From Leptospira_A soteropolitanensis (GTDB lineage: Bacteria; Spirochaetota; Leptospiria; Leptospirales; Leptospiraceae), in NCBI RefSeq assembly GCF_026151335.1, contig NZ_JAMQPP010000007.1: 64,000 bases of DNA. One strand, written 5' to 3'. Below the pieces are notes generated by a model. That model saw only the letters and a list, made by a program, of their open reading frames with translations. It was not told where the DNA came from and searched no databases. Shown one piece after another: positions 16,647-25,255 of the stretch; position 1 is the first letter of the stretch; each line of letters opens with the position of its first letter. The position numbers and the translations under genes are program-made.

Positions 16647-18089
16647 ATGAATTATTTCGATCAAAAGTGGGTTTTGTTATTGGTGGGTGGGATTTTACTT
16701 GGGTTTACAGGATTGAATTGGAATATTCCATTTTTTGCCTGGTTTGCCCTGGTTCCATTTTTACGTTATGTTCGGCTAGGTCATTCATGGTGGATTCTTC
16801 TTTTCGCTCTGATTCTAATTCAAACTGCTTCTACAATGCGGATTGTTTCCGAACCTTTTCATATTGGGATTGCCGTTATTTCTGGAATCCAAGGGGGATT
16901 TGTCTTCACTCTCTTACTTTGGATTTGGAATCAAATTAGGCTAAAGTTTTCGAATCAAATTTCGCCTATACTTAGTTTTGCCTTTTTATTTACCATTTTT
17001 GAGTGGTTAGGTGGTTATGGCTCTGAGTTGGGTGTTTGGGGAATGTTTGCTAATAGTCAAATGAATCATTTGATGCTAATGCAATCTGCCTCATTATTTG
17101 GGGCAACGGGCATTAGTTTTCTTATTTTTTTAGTGAATGGAAGTATCGAACAAACTTATTCCGAACTTATCAATCAATTTAAGATTTCAAAATATACTCG
17201 AAATTCATTAATCGCCTGCTTTTTGTTAATTGTTGTGTTGTTGTTTTATGGAACAATTCGCCTAACGATTCCCATAGATGGAAAGAGTATTAAAGTAGGG
17301 ACTGTCACCTCTAAAATAGAAATCCAAACGATGTGGTTAGATCCAATAGTAAATCAAAAGAATACAGAAATTGTATTTCAGAGAACAGAACAGGCAGCGA
17401 ATGAGGGAGCTAAAGTCATAGTATGGAATGAGGGCGCCGTTCTTATCCACCGAAACGAAGAGGATCTCTTTCTTAAAAGAGTAAGTGATCTTGCGAAAGA
17501 AAAAAATATCGAAATCGTTGCCGCCTATATTGTCCCCCTTAAGGAAAAAGAATTCTTTATGGATAACAAATTACATTGGATCGGAAAAGACGGATCGACC
17601 AGGCAAATTTATTTCAAACAATTTATCCCCCCTGGCGAACCTGTTTCTCATACTCCGTCAGAAATTCGGGTGATTGAAACGGATTGGGGCAAAATGTCGG
17701 TTGCCATCTGTTATGATTTTGATAGCCTCCAACTAACAAAAAAACATTCTGAATTAGGAACAGGAGTCACTTTTATTCCTGCGTCTGACTGGAGGGGAAT
17801 CAATCCTTTTCATACGGAAATGGCTACACTCAGGGGAATCGAAAACGGAAGCTCTATCGTTCGTTCTACAAGAGGTGCTTTATCTGGGATTTACGATGCC
17901 TATGGTCGTCCCAAGGGAACTCTCGACTATTTTGAAGACAATGACGGAGTTTTAGTCGCTTCAGTTCCTGTGAATCCAGTTCCTACCTTATATCAAATTT
18001 TAGGGAATTGGATGATAGCTTTGGGAGGAGTTTATTTCCTTCTCTGCGGCGCATTCATACTTGTGAATGTACTAAAAAAAAGAAACTAA
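16647..18089 (+). CDS. Apolipoprotein N-acyltransferase-like (nitrilase-domain) membrane protein
   Basis: 480 residues from the ATG at 16647, which has AAGGAA six bases upstream; a TTG one codon earlier is less likely. About six hydrophobic helices in the first ~210 residues precede a nitrilase/CN-hydrolase domain. The triad is visible: Glu in VWNEGAV, Lys in IYFKQFIPPGEP, Cys in AICYDFDS. A final TM helix ends the protein. This is the architecture of Lnt, which N-acylates lipoproteins in the inner membrane. Divergent loops and the TetR-controlled setting suggest a regulated paralogue rather than the essential Lnt. It follows the TetR gene by 63 bases. Confidence 0.8.
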   Translation: MNYFDQKWVLLLVGGILLGFTGLNWNIPFFAWFALVPFLRYVRLGHSWWILLFALILIQTASTMRIVSEPFHIGIAVISGIQGGFVFTLLLWIWNQIRLKFSNQISPILSFAFLFTIFEWLGGYGSELGVWGMFANSQMNHLMLMQSASLFGATGISFLIFLVNGSIEQTYSELINQFKISKYTRNSLIACFLLIVVLLFYGTIRLTIPIDGKSIKVGTVTSKIEIQTMWLDPIVNQKNTEIVFQRTEQAANEGAKVIVWNEGAVLIHRNEEDLFLKRVSDLAKEKNIEIVAAYIVPLKEKEFFMDNKLHWIGKDGSTRQIYFKQFIPPGEPVSHTPSEIRVIETDWGKMSVAICYDFDSLQLTKKHSELGTGVTFIPASDWRGINPFHTEMATLRGIENGSSIVRSTRGALSGIYDAYGRPKGTLDYFEDNDGVLVASVPVNPVPTLYQILGNWMIALGGVYFLLCGAFILVNVLKKRN

Positions 18090-18232
18090 CAGGGATTTGC
18101 GTCAATTCACAAGTATGCAAAAGTTTAATATTAGAAAAATTCTAATTATTTGGTTGAATTAAATTTTCTTTTTGGCATCATTTGTAGTCGAGAATTCCTC
18201 CAGCCCTGTTTGGAATTTTCAAAGGACGATTG

Positions 18233-20389
18233 ATGACAGTAGTCGCTGATAAATCCATATTGTTAGTTGAAGACGAAGCAATTCTTGCTATGTTTGAAAA
18301 AAACCAATTGGAGCAGGGTGGATATCTTGTCACCCATGTTAGCAATGGTGAAAATGCAATCCACCTAATCATCCGAGAGGAAAAACCCTTTGATTTAATC
18401 CTTATGGACATTGATTTGGGACGAGGACTTGATGGTACTCAAACTGCTACCGAGATTTTAAATTATAAAGAAATACCTGTAGTATTTCTTTCATCGCATA
18501 CAGAAAGAGAAATTGTTAAAAAAACAGAGACAATCACATCTTATGGTTATGTGGTCAAAAATTCCGGTTTTACTGTGCTTGATGCTTCGATCAAAATGGC
18601 ATTCAAACTTTTTGAAGCAAATGAATTAACTAAAAGTAAAAAAGAACATCTTGAGACCGTATTACATTCTATAGGTGATGGTGTTATCGCAACTGATAGC
18701 GATGGTAAAGTCATTCGTATGAATCCCATTGCAGAAAAACTAACCGGTTGGACTCATGATGAAGCAGTTGGGCATAATGTGAGTGAAGTTTTCCAAATTG
18801 TGAATGTAAAAACTCGTAGTTTAGTTGAAAATCCAGTTGATATCGTTCTACGTACTAATTCTATTGTTGGTCTAGCCAACCACACAGTTCTTCTTTCTAA
18901 GGATGGATCGGAATACCAAATTTCCGATTCAGGATCTCCTATTAAAGATTTAAATGGGGATACAAGAGGTGTCGTACTAGTTTTTAGAGATATTACAGCG
19001 GAATACAACGTTCAAAGTCATATTGCTAAACAAGCAAATATGTTGAATAATGTTTTAGATGCTGTTATTGGAACAGACTTTAATCATCGTATTAACTATT
19101 GGAATAAAGCCGCAGAAAAAATCTATCTTTGGAAAGCGGAAGAGGTGATGGGTAAATCTGTTCTTGAGATTTTAAAAACAGATTATCTCCAATTAACAAG
19201 CGATCAAGTGATTGGAAAGGTAAACATGGAAGGTAGTTTTATTGGTGAAGTGATCCAGTTTGCCAAAGATGGAAACATTCGTAATATCGAAATAAACCAA
19301 GTTTTGTTAAATGATGAAAGCGATTTACCTATTGGTTATATTACTGTTGGGCGAGATATATCGGAAAGATTGAATGCAATGAAACAGATTCGAGAATCCG
19401 AAGCAAAACTCACCCAAATCATCGAGTCGGCGATGGATGCAATCATAAGCATAGACCAATCCAAAAAAATCATTCTCTTCAATGGCGCTGCCGAAAAGAT
19501 GTTTGGATATGAATCGCTTGATATGATAGGTCAATCTTTAGATCGTCTCATCCCTTTGGATTTCCGTAACCAACATGATAGCCATATTGATTCCTTTTCC
19601 AAAACTGGAGTCAGTCGTAGGGCAATGGGTGCACTAGGACAAATTAGAGGTCTACGTTCCAATGGTGAAGAGTTTCCGATTGAAGCATCTATATCTCAAA
19701 TTTCTGTTAAAGGTGAAAAACTATTTACCGTAATCTTAAGAGATGTGAGCGTTCGTAATCTTGCTGAATCCAAAATCCAAAAATTATTACACGAAAAAGA
19801 AAACATACTCAAAGAGATCCTCCATCGTGTAAAAAATAATATGAGTTCCATCTTTACTTTGTTAACTCTTCAGGCGCGGTCGCAAACTGAAACAGCAACG
19901 CAAACCATTCTTTATGAGGCTGCAGGGCGCGTAAAAAGTATGATTGTTTTATATGACAAACTATACCATTCGGCAACGGATAATACCGTATCGTTACAAG
20001 ATTATTTCCCTGCTATCTTTGAAGAAATTGTTAGCATTTTTCCAAAAAATGTTCAATTGAAGATGGATATTCTCCAAGAACCGATTGAGCTAAATGCTAA
20101 ACTCCTTTCTTCTTTAGGAATCATTCTGAACGAAATGATCACTAATTCAATGAAACATGCCTTTAATGATATTACGAATGCACAGATTTGTTTAAAAATC
20201 TTTAGGGAAGATAAAAAACTGTATTTAGAGTATTCTGACAATGGAGCTGGGATTCCCGAATCCATTTCAATGGAACATTCACCCGGATTCGGTCTACAAT
20301 TGATAGGTATGCTTGTTGATCAGATTGAAGGTAAAATTAGCATTGTTAGAAACCCAATTCCAAAGTTCCTATTAGAGCTGAGTCTTTGA
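18233..20389 (+). CDS. Receiver-PAS-PAS-PAS-HisKA_2 histidine kinase
   Basis: 718 residues from the ATG at 18233, with AAAGGA six bases upstream. The N-terminal receiver (1-125) has VEDEA and the phosphoacceptor in ILMDIDLGRGLDG. Three PAS domains follow (~138-260, ~262-385, ~390-510). The kinase is of the HisKA_2 type, with the H box LKEILHRVKNNMSSIFTLL (~residue 529) and an ATPase domain (~600-718) with NEMITNSMKHAF, DNGAGIP and GFGLQLIGML. No membrane segment is present. The receiver at the N terminus suggests that it is itself a relay target. It stands alone between the Lnt-like and acyltransferase genes. The signal is unknown. Confidence 0.92.
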   Translation: MTVVADKSILLVEDEAILAMFEKNQLEQGGYLVTHVSNGENAIHLIIREEKPFDLILMDIDLGRGLDGTQTATEILNYKEIPVVFLSSHTEREIVKKTETITSYGYVVKNSGFTVLDASIKMAFKLFEANELTKSKKEHLETVLHSIGDGVIATDSDGKVIRMNPIAEKLTGWTHDEAVGHNVSEVFQIVNVKTRSLVENPVDIVLRTNSIVGLANHTVLLSKDGSEYQISDSGSPIKDLNGDTRGVVLVFRDITAEYNVQSHIAKQANMLNNVLDAVIGTDFNHRINYWNKAAEKIYLWKAEEVMGKSVLEILKTDYLQLTSDQVIGKVNMEGSFIGEVIQFAKDGNIRNIEINQVLLNDESDLPIGYITVGRDISERLNAMKQIRESEAKLTQIIESAMDAIISIDQSKKIILFNGAAEKMFGYESLDMIGQSLDRLIPLDFRNQHDSHIDSFSKTGVSRRAMGALGQIRGLRSNGEEFPIEASISQISVKGEKLFTVILRDVSVRNLAESKIQKLLHEKENILKEILHRVKNNMSSIFTLLTLQARSQTETATQTILYEAAGRVKSMIVLYDKLYHSATDNTVSLQDYFPAIFEEIVSIFPKNVQLKMDILQEPIELNAKLLSSLGIILNEMITNSMKHAFNDITNAQICLKIFREDKKLYLEYSDNGAGIPESISMEHSPGFGLQLIGMLVDQIEGKISIVRNPIPKFLLELSL

Positions 20390-20484
20390 TTGATTCTATG
20401 TGATCATTTAAAAATATTTAGATTTTTAAGTTCTTTCGATCGAATTCTTGTTTACCTCGTTTAGGAATTCGTTTCTATTTTCTC

Positions 20485-21315
20485 ATGAGCCAACTCCAAC
20501 TCTTTGTTGTATTATGTTATGCAATTCCATTTTTTGTGATTCTTTTTCCGATTGGATTATCTTTCTCTTATATATTTAAAATTACTGGCTTAGATCGATG
20601 GTCGAATCGTATCAATAACTACTTAGGTTATTTCTGGTATCGTTCTTTTTTTGTAATTACTGGAAGAAAGTTACATTTTGTACAAGGGAATTGGGACCCA
20701 AATGGAAATAATCGTTTTTTGATCTGCAACCATACCAATGCCTTGGAAGTACCTTTGATCGTTGCTCTACCTTATTTGGCTAATTCCAAGGACGTAAAAT
20801 TATCTTATTTAGGAGGGGATATCATTCAAAGATATAAAATCATCCCTCTTATGATGCATAAAACGATTGTCGAAGCTGTTATTTATTCGGAAAAGAAACC
20901 AAATTTTAGAAACTTTAAAACCGATGTACTACGAGTCTTAAAAACAAGATCTATTTTTTTATATCCAGAAGGGGAAAGAACTTTTACCGAAGAAATAAAA
21001 CCATTCCAAACCGGGGTTATGAAAATTGCTTATAAATTCAACGTGGATTTGGATGTTTTTGTAGTCAGTGGAATGATGGGTTATTCAAATCTTAACGAAT
21101 ACGCTCATTTAAAAAAATCTAAAATGGTGTATTTCCATTTTTGTGGATCCATCAGAGCAAAGGATTATTCCACATTTGAAGCCTATTTAGCGGCTGCCGA
21201 AACGATGATGAAAGATAAAAAAGAGAAATTGAAGTTATCGAAATGTCCGCCGTTACCGTTTAACGGCGAATTCTTTTTAGTTTTGATTTTGGTTATTTGG
21301 GTAAATTTTTGGTAA
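20485..21315 (+). CDS. PlsC-like 1-acylglycerol-3-phosphate acyltransferase family protein
   Basis: 276 residues. An N-terminal hydrophobic helix is followed by the acyltransferase fold: motif I NHTNALEV (usual NHxxxxD, with Glu in place of Asp), a GG-containing motif II region, and motif III LYPEGERTF. Members transfer acyl groups to lysophosphatidate or related acceptors at the inner membrane. The last ~20 residues are odd, ending in a hydrophobic run (FFLVLILVIWVNFW) encoded by a terminator hairpin (21248-21268) and the following T-rich DNA. A one-base loss in the A6 run at 21217-21222 would end the protein at 21232, before the hairpin. The 3' end overlaps the convergent SRPBCC gene by 23 bases. 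Confidence 0.82.
   Translation: MSQLQLFVVLCYAIPFFVILFPIGLSFSYIFKITGLDRWSNRINNYLGYFWYRSFFVITGRKLHFVQGNWDPNGNNRFLICNHTNALEVPLIVALPYLANSKDVKLSYLGGDIIQRYKIIPLMMHKTIVEAVIYSEKKPNFRNFKTDVLRVLKTRSIFLYPEGERTFTEEIKPFQTGVMKIAYKFNVDLDVFVVSGMMGYSNLNEYAHLKKSKMVYFHFCGSIRAKDYSTFEAYLAAAETMMKDKKEKLKLSKCPPLPFNGEFFLVLILVIWVNFW
21248..21278 (+). terminator. Terminator-like hairpin inside the 3' end of the acyltransferase frame
   Basis: A perfect 8-bp stem (CGCCGTTA, 21248-21255, with TAACGGCG, 21261-21268) with a 5-base loop, followed by AATTCTTTTTAG. It is shaped like an intrinsic terminator but lies inside the open reading frame. See the acyltransferase entry. Confidence 0.7.
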
Positions 21316-21781
21316 ACGCTACCAATTGATCTAAGGCGGCACCCCATCCATCCATAAATCCCATGTCTTCGTGTTGTTTTTTTGTTTCAGGATCTTTGTG
21401 TTTGGCGACTGCTTTATATTTGGTTGCGTTACCAATTCGTTCCATTGTAACGAAAGCGGTCATAAAACTATTTCCTGAAGGTCGATAACCTGGAAGTAAA
21501 CTATCCGTAAATACTAACCTTTGTAATGGGACAACTTCCAAAAAACACCCATTATTGGGAAAATGATTCCCTTCTGGTGATTCCATCACTGTATAAAACT
21601 CTCCGCCCGGTTTCAGATCAATTCTACAATCAATCGTTTTCCAAGGTGCTGGTGTAAACCAATGTATTAATTGCTCAGGTTTCGTCCAAGCATCCCAAAC
21701 TAATTCTACTGGCACTTCGACGATTCTCTCTAACACTAAATCCAATTCGGGATTGAATGTTTCCTTTGATTCGTTACTCAT
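21293..21781 (-). CDS. SRPBCC/AHSA1-family protein
   Basis: 162 residues of the START/Bet v1-like SRPBCC superfamily, AHSA1 (activator of Hsp90 ATPase homologue 1-like) branch. Characteristic phrases are RIVEVPVELVWDAWTKPEQLIHWF at the start (given here as VELVWDAWTKPEQL) and a central PGGEFYTVM. The fold binds hydrophobic ligands in a deep pocket, but no reaction can be assigned. Its ATG overlaps the end of the ArsR gene by 8 bases, the common ArsR-AHSA1 pairing, so the two are co-transcribed and probably ligand-responsive. Confidence 0.9.
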   Translation of the reverse strand: MSNESKETFNPELDLVLERIVEVPVELVWDAWTKPEQLIHWFTPAPWKTIDCRIDLKPGGEFYTVMESPEGNHFPNNGCFLEVVPLQRLVFTDSLLPGYRPSGNSFMTAFVTMERIGNATKYKAVAKHKDPETKKQHEDMGFMDGWGAALDQLVAFTKNLPK

Positions 21782-22115
21782 ATTTTTTCCCCTTTGATTT
21801 TAATAAGAATGTATCCAATTGGTTTAACCTTGTATTCCATAAAGATTTTTGAGCCTGCAACCAAGACTCCATCACTGAAAATGGATTTTGATTAAGATAA
21901 CAAATTCGCACCCTTCCAAGTTTTTCTGTATAGATCAACTGGCTTGATTCTAAAATATCTAAATGTTGCATAAAGGAGGGCATGGCCATTGAAAAGGGTG
22001 CAGCTAAATCACTTACGCTGGCGGGACCTTGGCTCAGTCGTTCTACAACTTGGCGCCTTGTGGGATCAGAAAGTGCATGTAATACCACATCAATGTTATA
22101 AGACCTTTTGACCAT
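21774..22115 (-). CDS. ArsR-family HTH regulator
   Basis: 113 residues with a winged helix: ALSDPTRRQVVERLSQGPAS leads into VSDLAAPFSMAMPSFMQHL (recognition helix) and the wing. No ArsR-type metal cysteine motif (ELCVCDL) is present, so it belongs to the non-metal ArsR group usually paired with SRPBCC proteins. The promoter at 22123-22151 carries a long perfect palindrome over its -35 box, so self-repression is likely. The -10 box ends only 7 bases before the ATG, implying a leaderless or nearly leaderless mRNA. Confidence 0.92.
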   Translation of the reverse strand: MVKRSYNIDVVLHALSDPTRRQVVERLSQGPASVSDLAAPFSMAMPSFMQHLDILESSQLIYTEKLGRVRICYLNQNPFSVMESWLQAQKSLWNTRLNQLDTFLLKSKGKKYE

Positions 22116-22122
22116 ATTAACA

Positions 22123-22162
22123 TATATAATAGAATTTAATACTTAGGTCAACACCTAAGTAT
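22123..22162 (-). promoter_or_regulatory. Promoter with palindromic operator of the ArsR-SRPBCC operon
   Basis: On the minus strand: TTGACC (22151-22146), 17 bases, TATATA (22128-22123). A perfect inverted repeat with 10-bp arms, ATACTTAGGT-CAAC-ACCTAAGTAT (22139-22162), covers the -35 box. It is the obvious binding site for the ArsR protein. The promoter and the repeat are seen directly; regulation is inferred. Confidence 0.8.
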
Positions 22163-22228
22163 CGGGATTCGATGTTTTTGAAAAGTTAGTTTTCTAAAGA
22201 AACCCTTGCCATTTTATGGGAGAGGTAA

Positions 22229-23515
22229 ATGGAGAGAGGAATTTCGCAAATTCAGAACTTAGTATCCTTGTTTTTGGAGTTATTTAACCTACGGTATCTC
22301 GCCAAATGGCTATTTTTTATCCTCCTCATTGCACTGTCTGTAGGTTCGACATCTGCTTTTTTTTTAGTGGCATTAGATACGGTGACAGAGGTCAGGGAAT
22401 CACATTTATGGCTCATATATTTTCTTCCTTTCGCTGGTTTCGGGATAGGTTGGTTTTACTTTCATTACGGAAAAAATGCGAATAAAGGAAATAACCTGCT
22501 TTTGGAGGAAATCCATTCTCCTTCATCTATCCTTCCATTTCGGATGGCACCTTTGGTTTTACTCGGAACTCTCGGAACTCATCTTTTTGGTGGGTCTGCT
22601 GGTAGAGAAGGGACGGCGGTCCAAATGGGTGGATCTATTGCTCACCAATTGGTTCGTTTATTTTCTATGAAGACCAATGAAAAACAAACATTGATTATAC
22701 TAGGTATGAGCGCCGGGTTTGCTTCTGTCTTTGGAACTCCATTTGCTGCGACTATTTTTTCCTTAGAAGTTGTTCGCATTGGAAGTTATCGTTTTAAGTT
22801 GATCCTTCCTGCTTTTCTTTCTGCTTACTTATCTCACTTAGTTTGTTTGTTTTGGGGTGTTACCCATTCTCATTATCCGAAAATCTCTTTTGATTATAAT
22901 GGAACCATTTTGATTTGTTTGGTGGCTTTAGGAGTGTCGTCCGGATGGGTAGCAAAACTTTTTAGTTGGCTTATGCATTCAATTTCTCGTTTGTTTTCTC
23001 AGTGGATACATTATCCTCCACTAAGACCTCTGTTTGGCGGTATAATACTCGTTAATTTTTTTGTATTGGGTCTTAGCCCAGAATATTTTGGGTTAGGTCT
23101 TCCTTCGATTCAAAGAGCTTTTGAAGTATCCTTACCATTAGAGTCTTTTTTATTTAAGTTACTTTTGACTGCGATCACCATTGGTTCTGGTTTTAAAGGA
23201 GGCGAAGTCACTCCTCTGTTTTTTATTGGTGCCAGTTTGGGAAACCTATTTGGTTATTTTGATCCTTCTCATCTCACTTTGTTTGTGGGTATTGGATTTA
23301 TTTCTGTATTTGCAGGTGCTACAAACACGCCTTTGGCATGTGCTGTTATGGGAATGGAATTGTTTGGATGGGGATGCGGAATCTTTTTCCTTATCAGTGC
23401 GGGAATTGCTTATATTTTTTCCGGGCATACAAGCATTTACCAATCACAAATCATAACAAAAACCAAACCTTTGAGTCGATCTTCTGATTCTGGCAAAAAA
23501 ATTTCAGAATTATGA
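22229..23515 (+). CDS. CLC-family channel/antiporter, fluoride (CLC-F) type
   Basis: 428 residues and about ten hydrophobic helices of the CLC fold. The gating-glutamate motif is GGSAGREGTAVQMGGS, where canonical chloride CLCs have GREGP; GREG followed by Thr or Val is characteristic of the fluoride-exporting CLC-F clade. The later motifs GFKGGEVTPLFFIGA and GATNTPLA also fit that clade. Expected role: F-/H+ exchange that expels fluoride across the inner membrane. No fluoride riboswitch is recognisable in the 110 bases upstream. The start has GGGAGAGG upstream. A chloride transporter is the alternative. Confidence 0.82.
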   Translation: MERGISQIQNLVSLFLELFNLRYLAKWLFFILLIALSVGSTSAFFLVALDTVTEVRESHLWLIYFLPFAGFGIGWFYFHYGKNANKGNNLLLEEIHSPSSILPFRMAPLVLLGTLGTHLFGGSAGREGTAVQMGGSIAHQLVRLFSMKTNEKQTLIILGMSAGFASVFGTPFAATIFSLEVVRIGSYRFKLILPAFLSAYLSHLVCLFWGVTHSHYPKISFDYNGTILICLVALGVSSGWVAKLFSWLMHSISRLFSQWIHYPPLRPLFGGIILVNFFVLGLSPEYFGLGLPSIQRAFEVSLPLESFLFKLLLTAITIGSGFKGGEVTPLFFIGASLGNLFGYFDPSHLTLFVGIGFISVFAGATNTPLACAVMGMELFGWGCGIFFLISAGIAYIFSGHTSIYQSQIITKTKPLSRSSDSGKKISEL

Positions 23516-23536
23516 GAATGACTTTAGATGTGTTTT

Positions 23537-23557
23537 GAGTCTCGGTTCTGGAGACTC
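23537..23557 (+). terminator. Hairpin after the CLC gene, weak terminator
   Basis: GAGTCTC (23537-23543) and GAGACTC (23551-23557) form a 7-bp stem about 20 bases after the stop codon. It is followed only by TTCATTT, so termination is plausible but weak. Confidence 0.4.
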
Positions 23558-23688
23558 TTCATTTACCGTGGCACTAAACTCTTGTTTATTGTTCTGAGGA
23601 ATTGGGCTAGTATTTGGCTCATTCGTTCGATGAGTCAAAACTCACTAACACTAAAAAAGCAAAATACTCGATAATTTCGTAAAAAAAT

Positions 23689-23708
23689 AAATTTGTTTTT
23701 ACAAATTT
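23689..23708 (+). promoter_or_regulatory. Palindrome upstream of the FecR-domain lipoprotein gene
   Basis: AAATTTGT-TTTT-ACAAATTT, a perfect inverted repeat with 8-bp arms about 55 bases before the ATG. It could be an operator. The rest of the 248-base gap holds nothing else I can name. Confidence 0.35.
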
Positions 23709-23763
23709 GAAAATAGAGGCACATTGAATTGTTTCTTTTGTTACGGAAACTAAGTGGAAAAAA

Positions 23764-24906
23764 ATGAAAACAACAACAAAACTTCTTACCATCTTTATAT
23801 TAATATTCGCATTACAATGTCATAAATTCCAGTTTGGATCGAATCAAACAAATGACCAAACTGCTGGAGCCGTTGTCACTTTCTACCAAGGAAATATCAC
23901 AATTAGTTCACAAGGTAAGGAGTCCAAAGTAAAGATTGGAGATGTTGTTCGTCCGGGAGACCGAATCGTAACCAAATTAGGTAGGGTAGATTTACAAACT
24001 TATCGAGGGGAAGTCATTCGGATAAAAGACAACTCCGATATTTTGTTTCGTGACATTGCGGGGGAAAGCCGTCCAAATACAGACATTCATATGTTAGCGG
24101 GAAATTTACTCGTTAAATCCGTGAAACTAAAATCAGGACAAAATCTCTCTGTGACTTCGCCTACTATGGTGGCGGGAGTTCGGGGGACTGTTTTTTCTTT
24201 TGAATTAGACAAAGGTTCTATTCCTGAAGTAAAAGTTTACGAAGGTGCCGTTTCTGTAGCTTTCAAAACCTCTCCCAAGTTAGTTGAGATCAATGAGGGA
24301 CTTTCTGCGGAAAATTACAATCGTTTGGTGAAGACCTTAGAAGAAAACGAAGTAGTTTTGGAACCGGGAGAAAGGTTGGAAGTAAACCCTAATCTAAATG
24401 AGTTGGTCTATTTGATCAATGCAAAGGTTCCCGCCAATGCACTTACTAATGAACAAATTTCCGGATTGATTGGTATAGATAGCGGACTATCTAAATCACC
24501 AAGTGCGATCACCCCACAAGAAAAGGCGGAAGCGGAAACTCTTGTCTCCATCACTTCTGAAACCATCCAAAAACAAATTGAATCACAAAGTTCCAACCCA
24601 TCCGAAACAACAGGAGTCGGAACTATAGAAAAAGAACATGAAGCCAAACGTACGGAGGCTCTAAATCAAATTGCAAAGGAAGCAGAAAAAGCAGGTTTAG
24701 ATAACGAAGAAGAAATCCATAGCCACTATAGCATTCTTGAAACCATTCATAAGACAAATGGGGATATCCTTTCTGGTGCAGTCGTGGCTCAGTTAGGTGA
24801 TATATTTATCATACATTCTACAAAAGGTGTCTTCCAATTGTCTGTAGATGATATTGAATATGTCGAATATAGAAATTTTAAAGTAAAAACAAAGGCTAAA
24901 AAATAA
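23764..24906 (+). CDS. FecR-domain lipoprotein
   Basis: 380 residues with a lipoprotein signal ending FALQC (Cys19). Residues ~38-165 form a FecR-type beta domain (GAVVTFYQGNITI ... IGDVVRPGDRI ... VTSPTMVAGVRGTVF), a fold that in spirochaetes is common in surface or periplasmic lipoproteins without a linked FecA or sigma factor. The middle (~170-320) is rich in Glu/Lys and probably helical. The C-terminal ~50 residues (GAVVAQLGDIFIIHSTKGV) look like a second small beta unit. It stands alone; function unknown. The ATG is preceded by GTGGAAAAAA, a weak ribosome site. Confidence 0.85.
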   Translation: MKTTTKLLTIFILIFALQCHKFQFGSNQTNDQTAGAVVTFYQGNITISSQGKESKVKIGDVVRPGDRIVTKLGRVDLQTYRGEVIRIKDNSDILFRDIAGESRPNTDIHMLAGNLLVKSVKLKSGQNLSVTSPTMVAGVRGTVFSFELDKGSIPEVKVYEGAVSVAFKTSPKLVEINEGLSAENYNRLVKTLEENEVVLEPGERLEVNPNLNELVYLINAKVPANALTNEQISGLIGIDSGLSKSPSAITPQEKAEAETLVSITSETIQKQIESQSSNPSETTGVGTIEKEHEAKRTEALNQIAKEAEKAGLDNEEEIHSHYSILETIHKTNGDILSGAVVAQLGDIFIIHSTKGVFQLSVDDIEYVEYRNFKVKTKAKK

Positions 24907-25255
24907 CCTACTAAGATTGGATCCTTTGGTATTTTTTAATACCTTCTAAGTTAATGATTTCAGGTGGTGGGGCTCCACTACCTGAGCCTTCTATGATTAA
25001 AACGTACAGTGATCGTAAAACAAAGCTTTTGTTTTGTTTCCTTAGCCCGCCAAGGTTTGCCATTTTTTATCTGATTTGTGGATCTATTTCCAAAAGATCC
25101 TAAGAGATAATTCCCTTTTTTTAAAAATTAATTAGGGGATATACTGAGGCCAATTAGGGATGAGATAGAATCCATACTTTGCTTTCGACCAGATTTAGTT
25201 CTCAAATAACGGTAATATATTTACAAAAAATTTAAACCACCTAAGATCGATTCTT
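24907..25255. other. 349-base gap with two strong hairpins
   Basis: No gene is seen. Two inverted repeats stand out. CAGGTGGTGG (24961-24970) pairs with CCACTACCTG (24975-24984) around GGCT, a 10-bp stem with one G-T pair and no T run. AAAACAAA (25017-25024) pairs with TTTGTTTT (25028-25035) around GCT, followed by GTTT. The second may terminate the FecR transcript. The role of the first is unclear. Confidence 0.5.

Noticed and set aside
16619..16647. TTGACT with TATTGA 17 bases downstream as a promoter for the Lnt-like gene
   Set aside because: The -10 would fall on the start codon, so transcription would begin inside the gene; the motif is more likely an operator.
22116..22228. Fluoride riboswitch before the CLC gene
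   Set aside because: None of the conserved crcB-motif segments could be recognised in this stretch.
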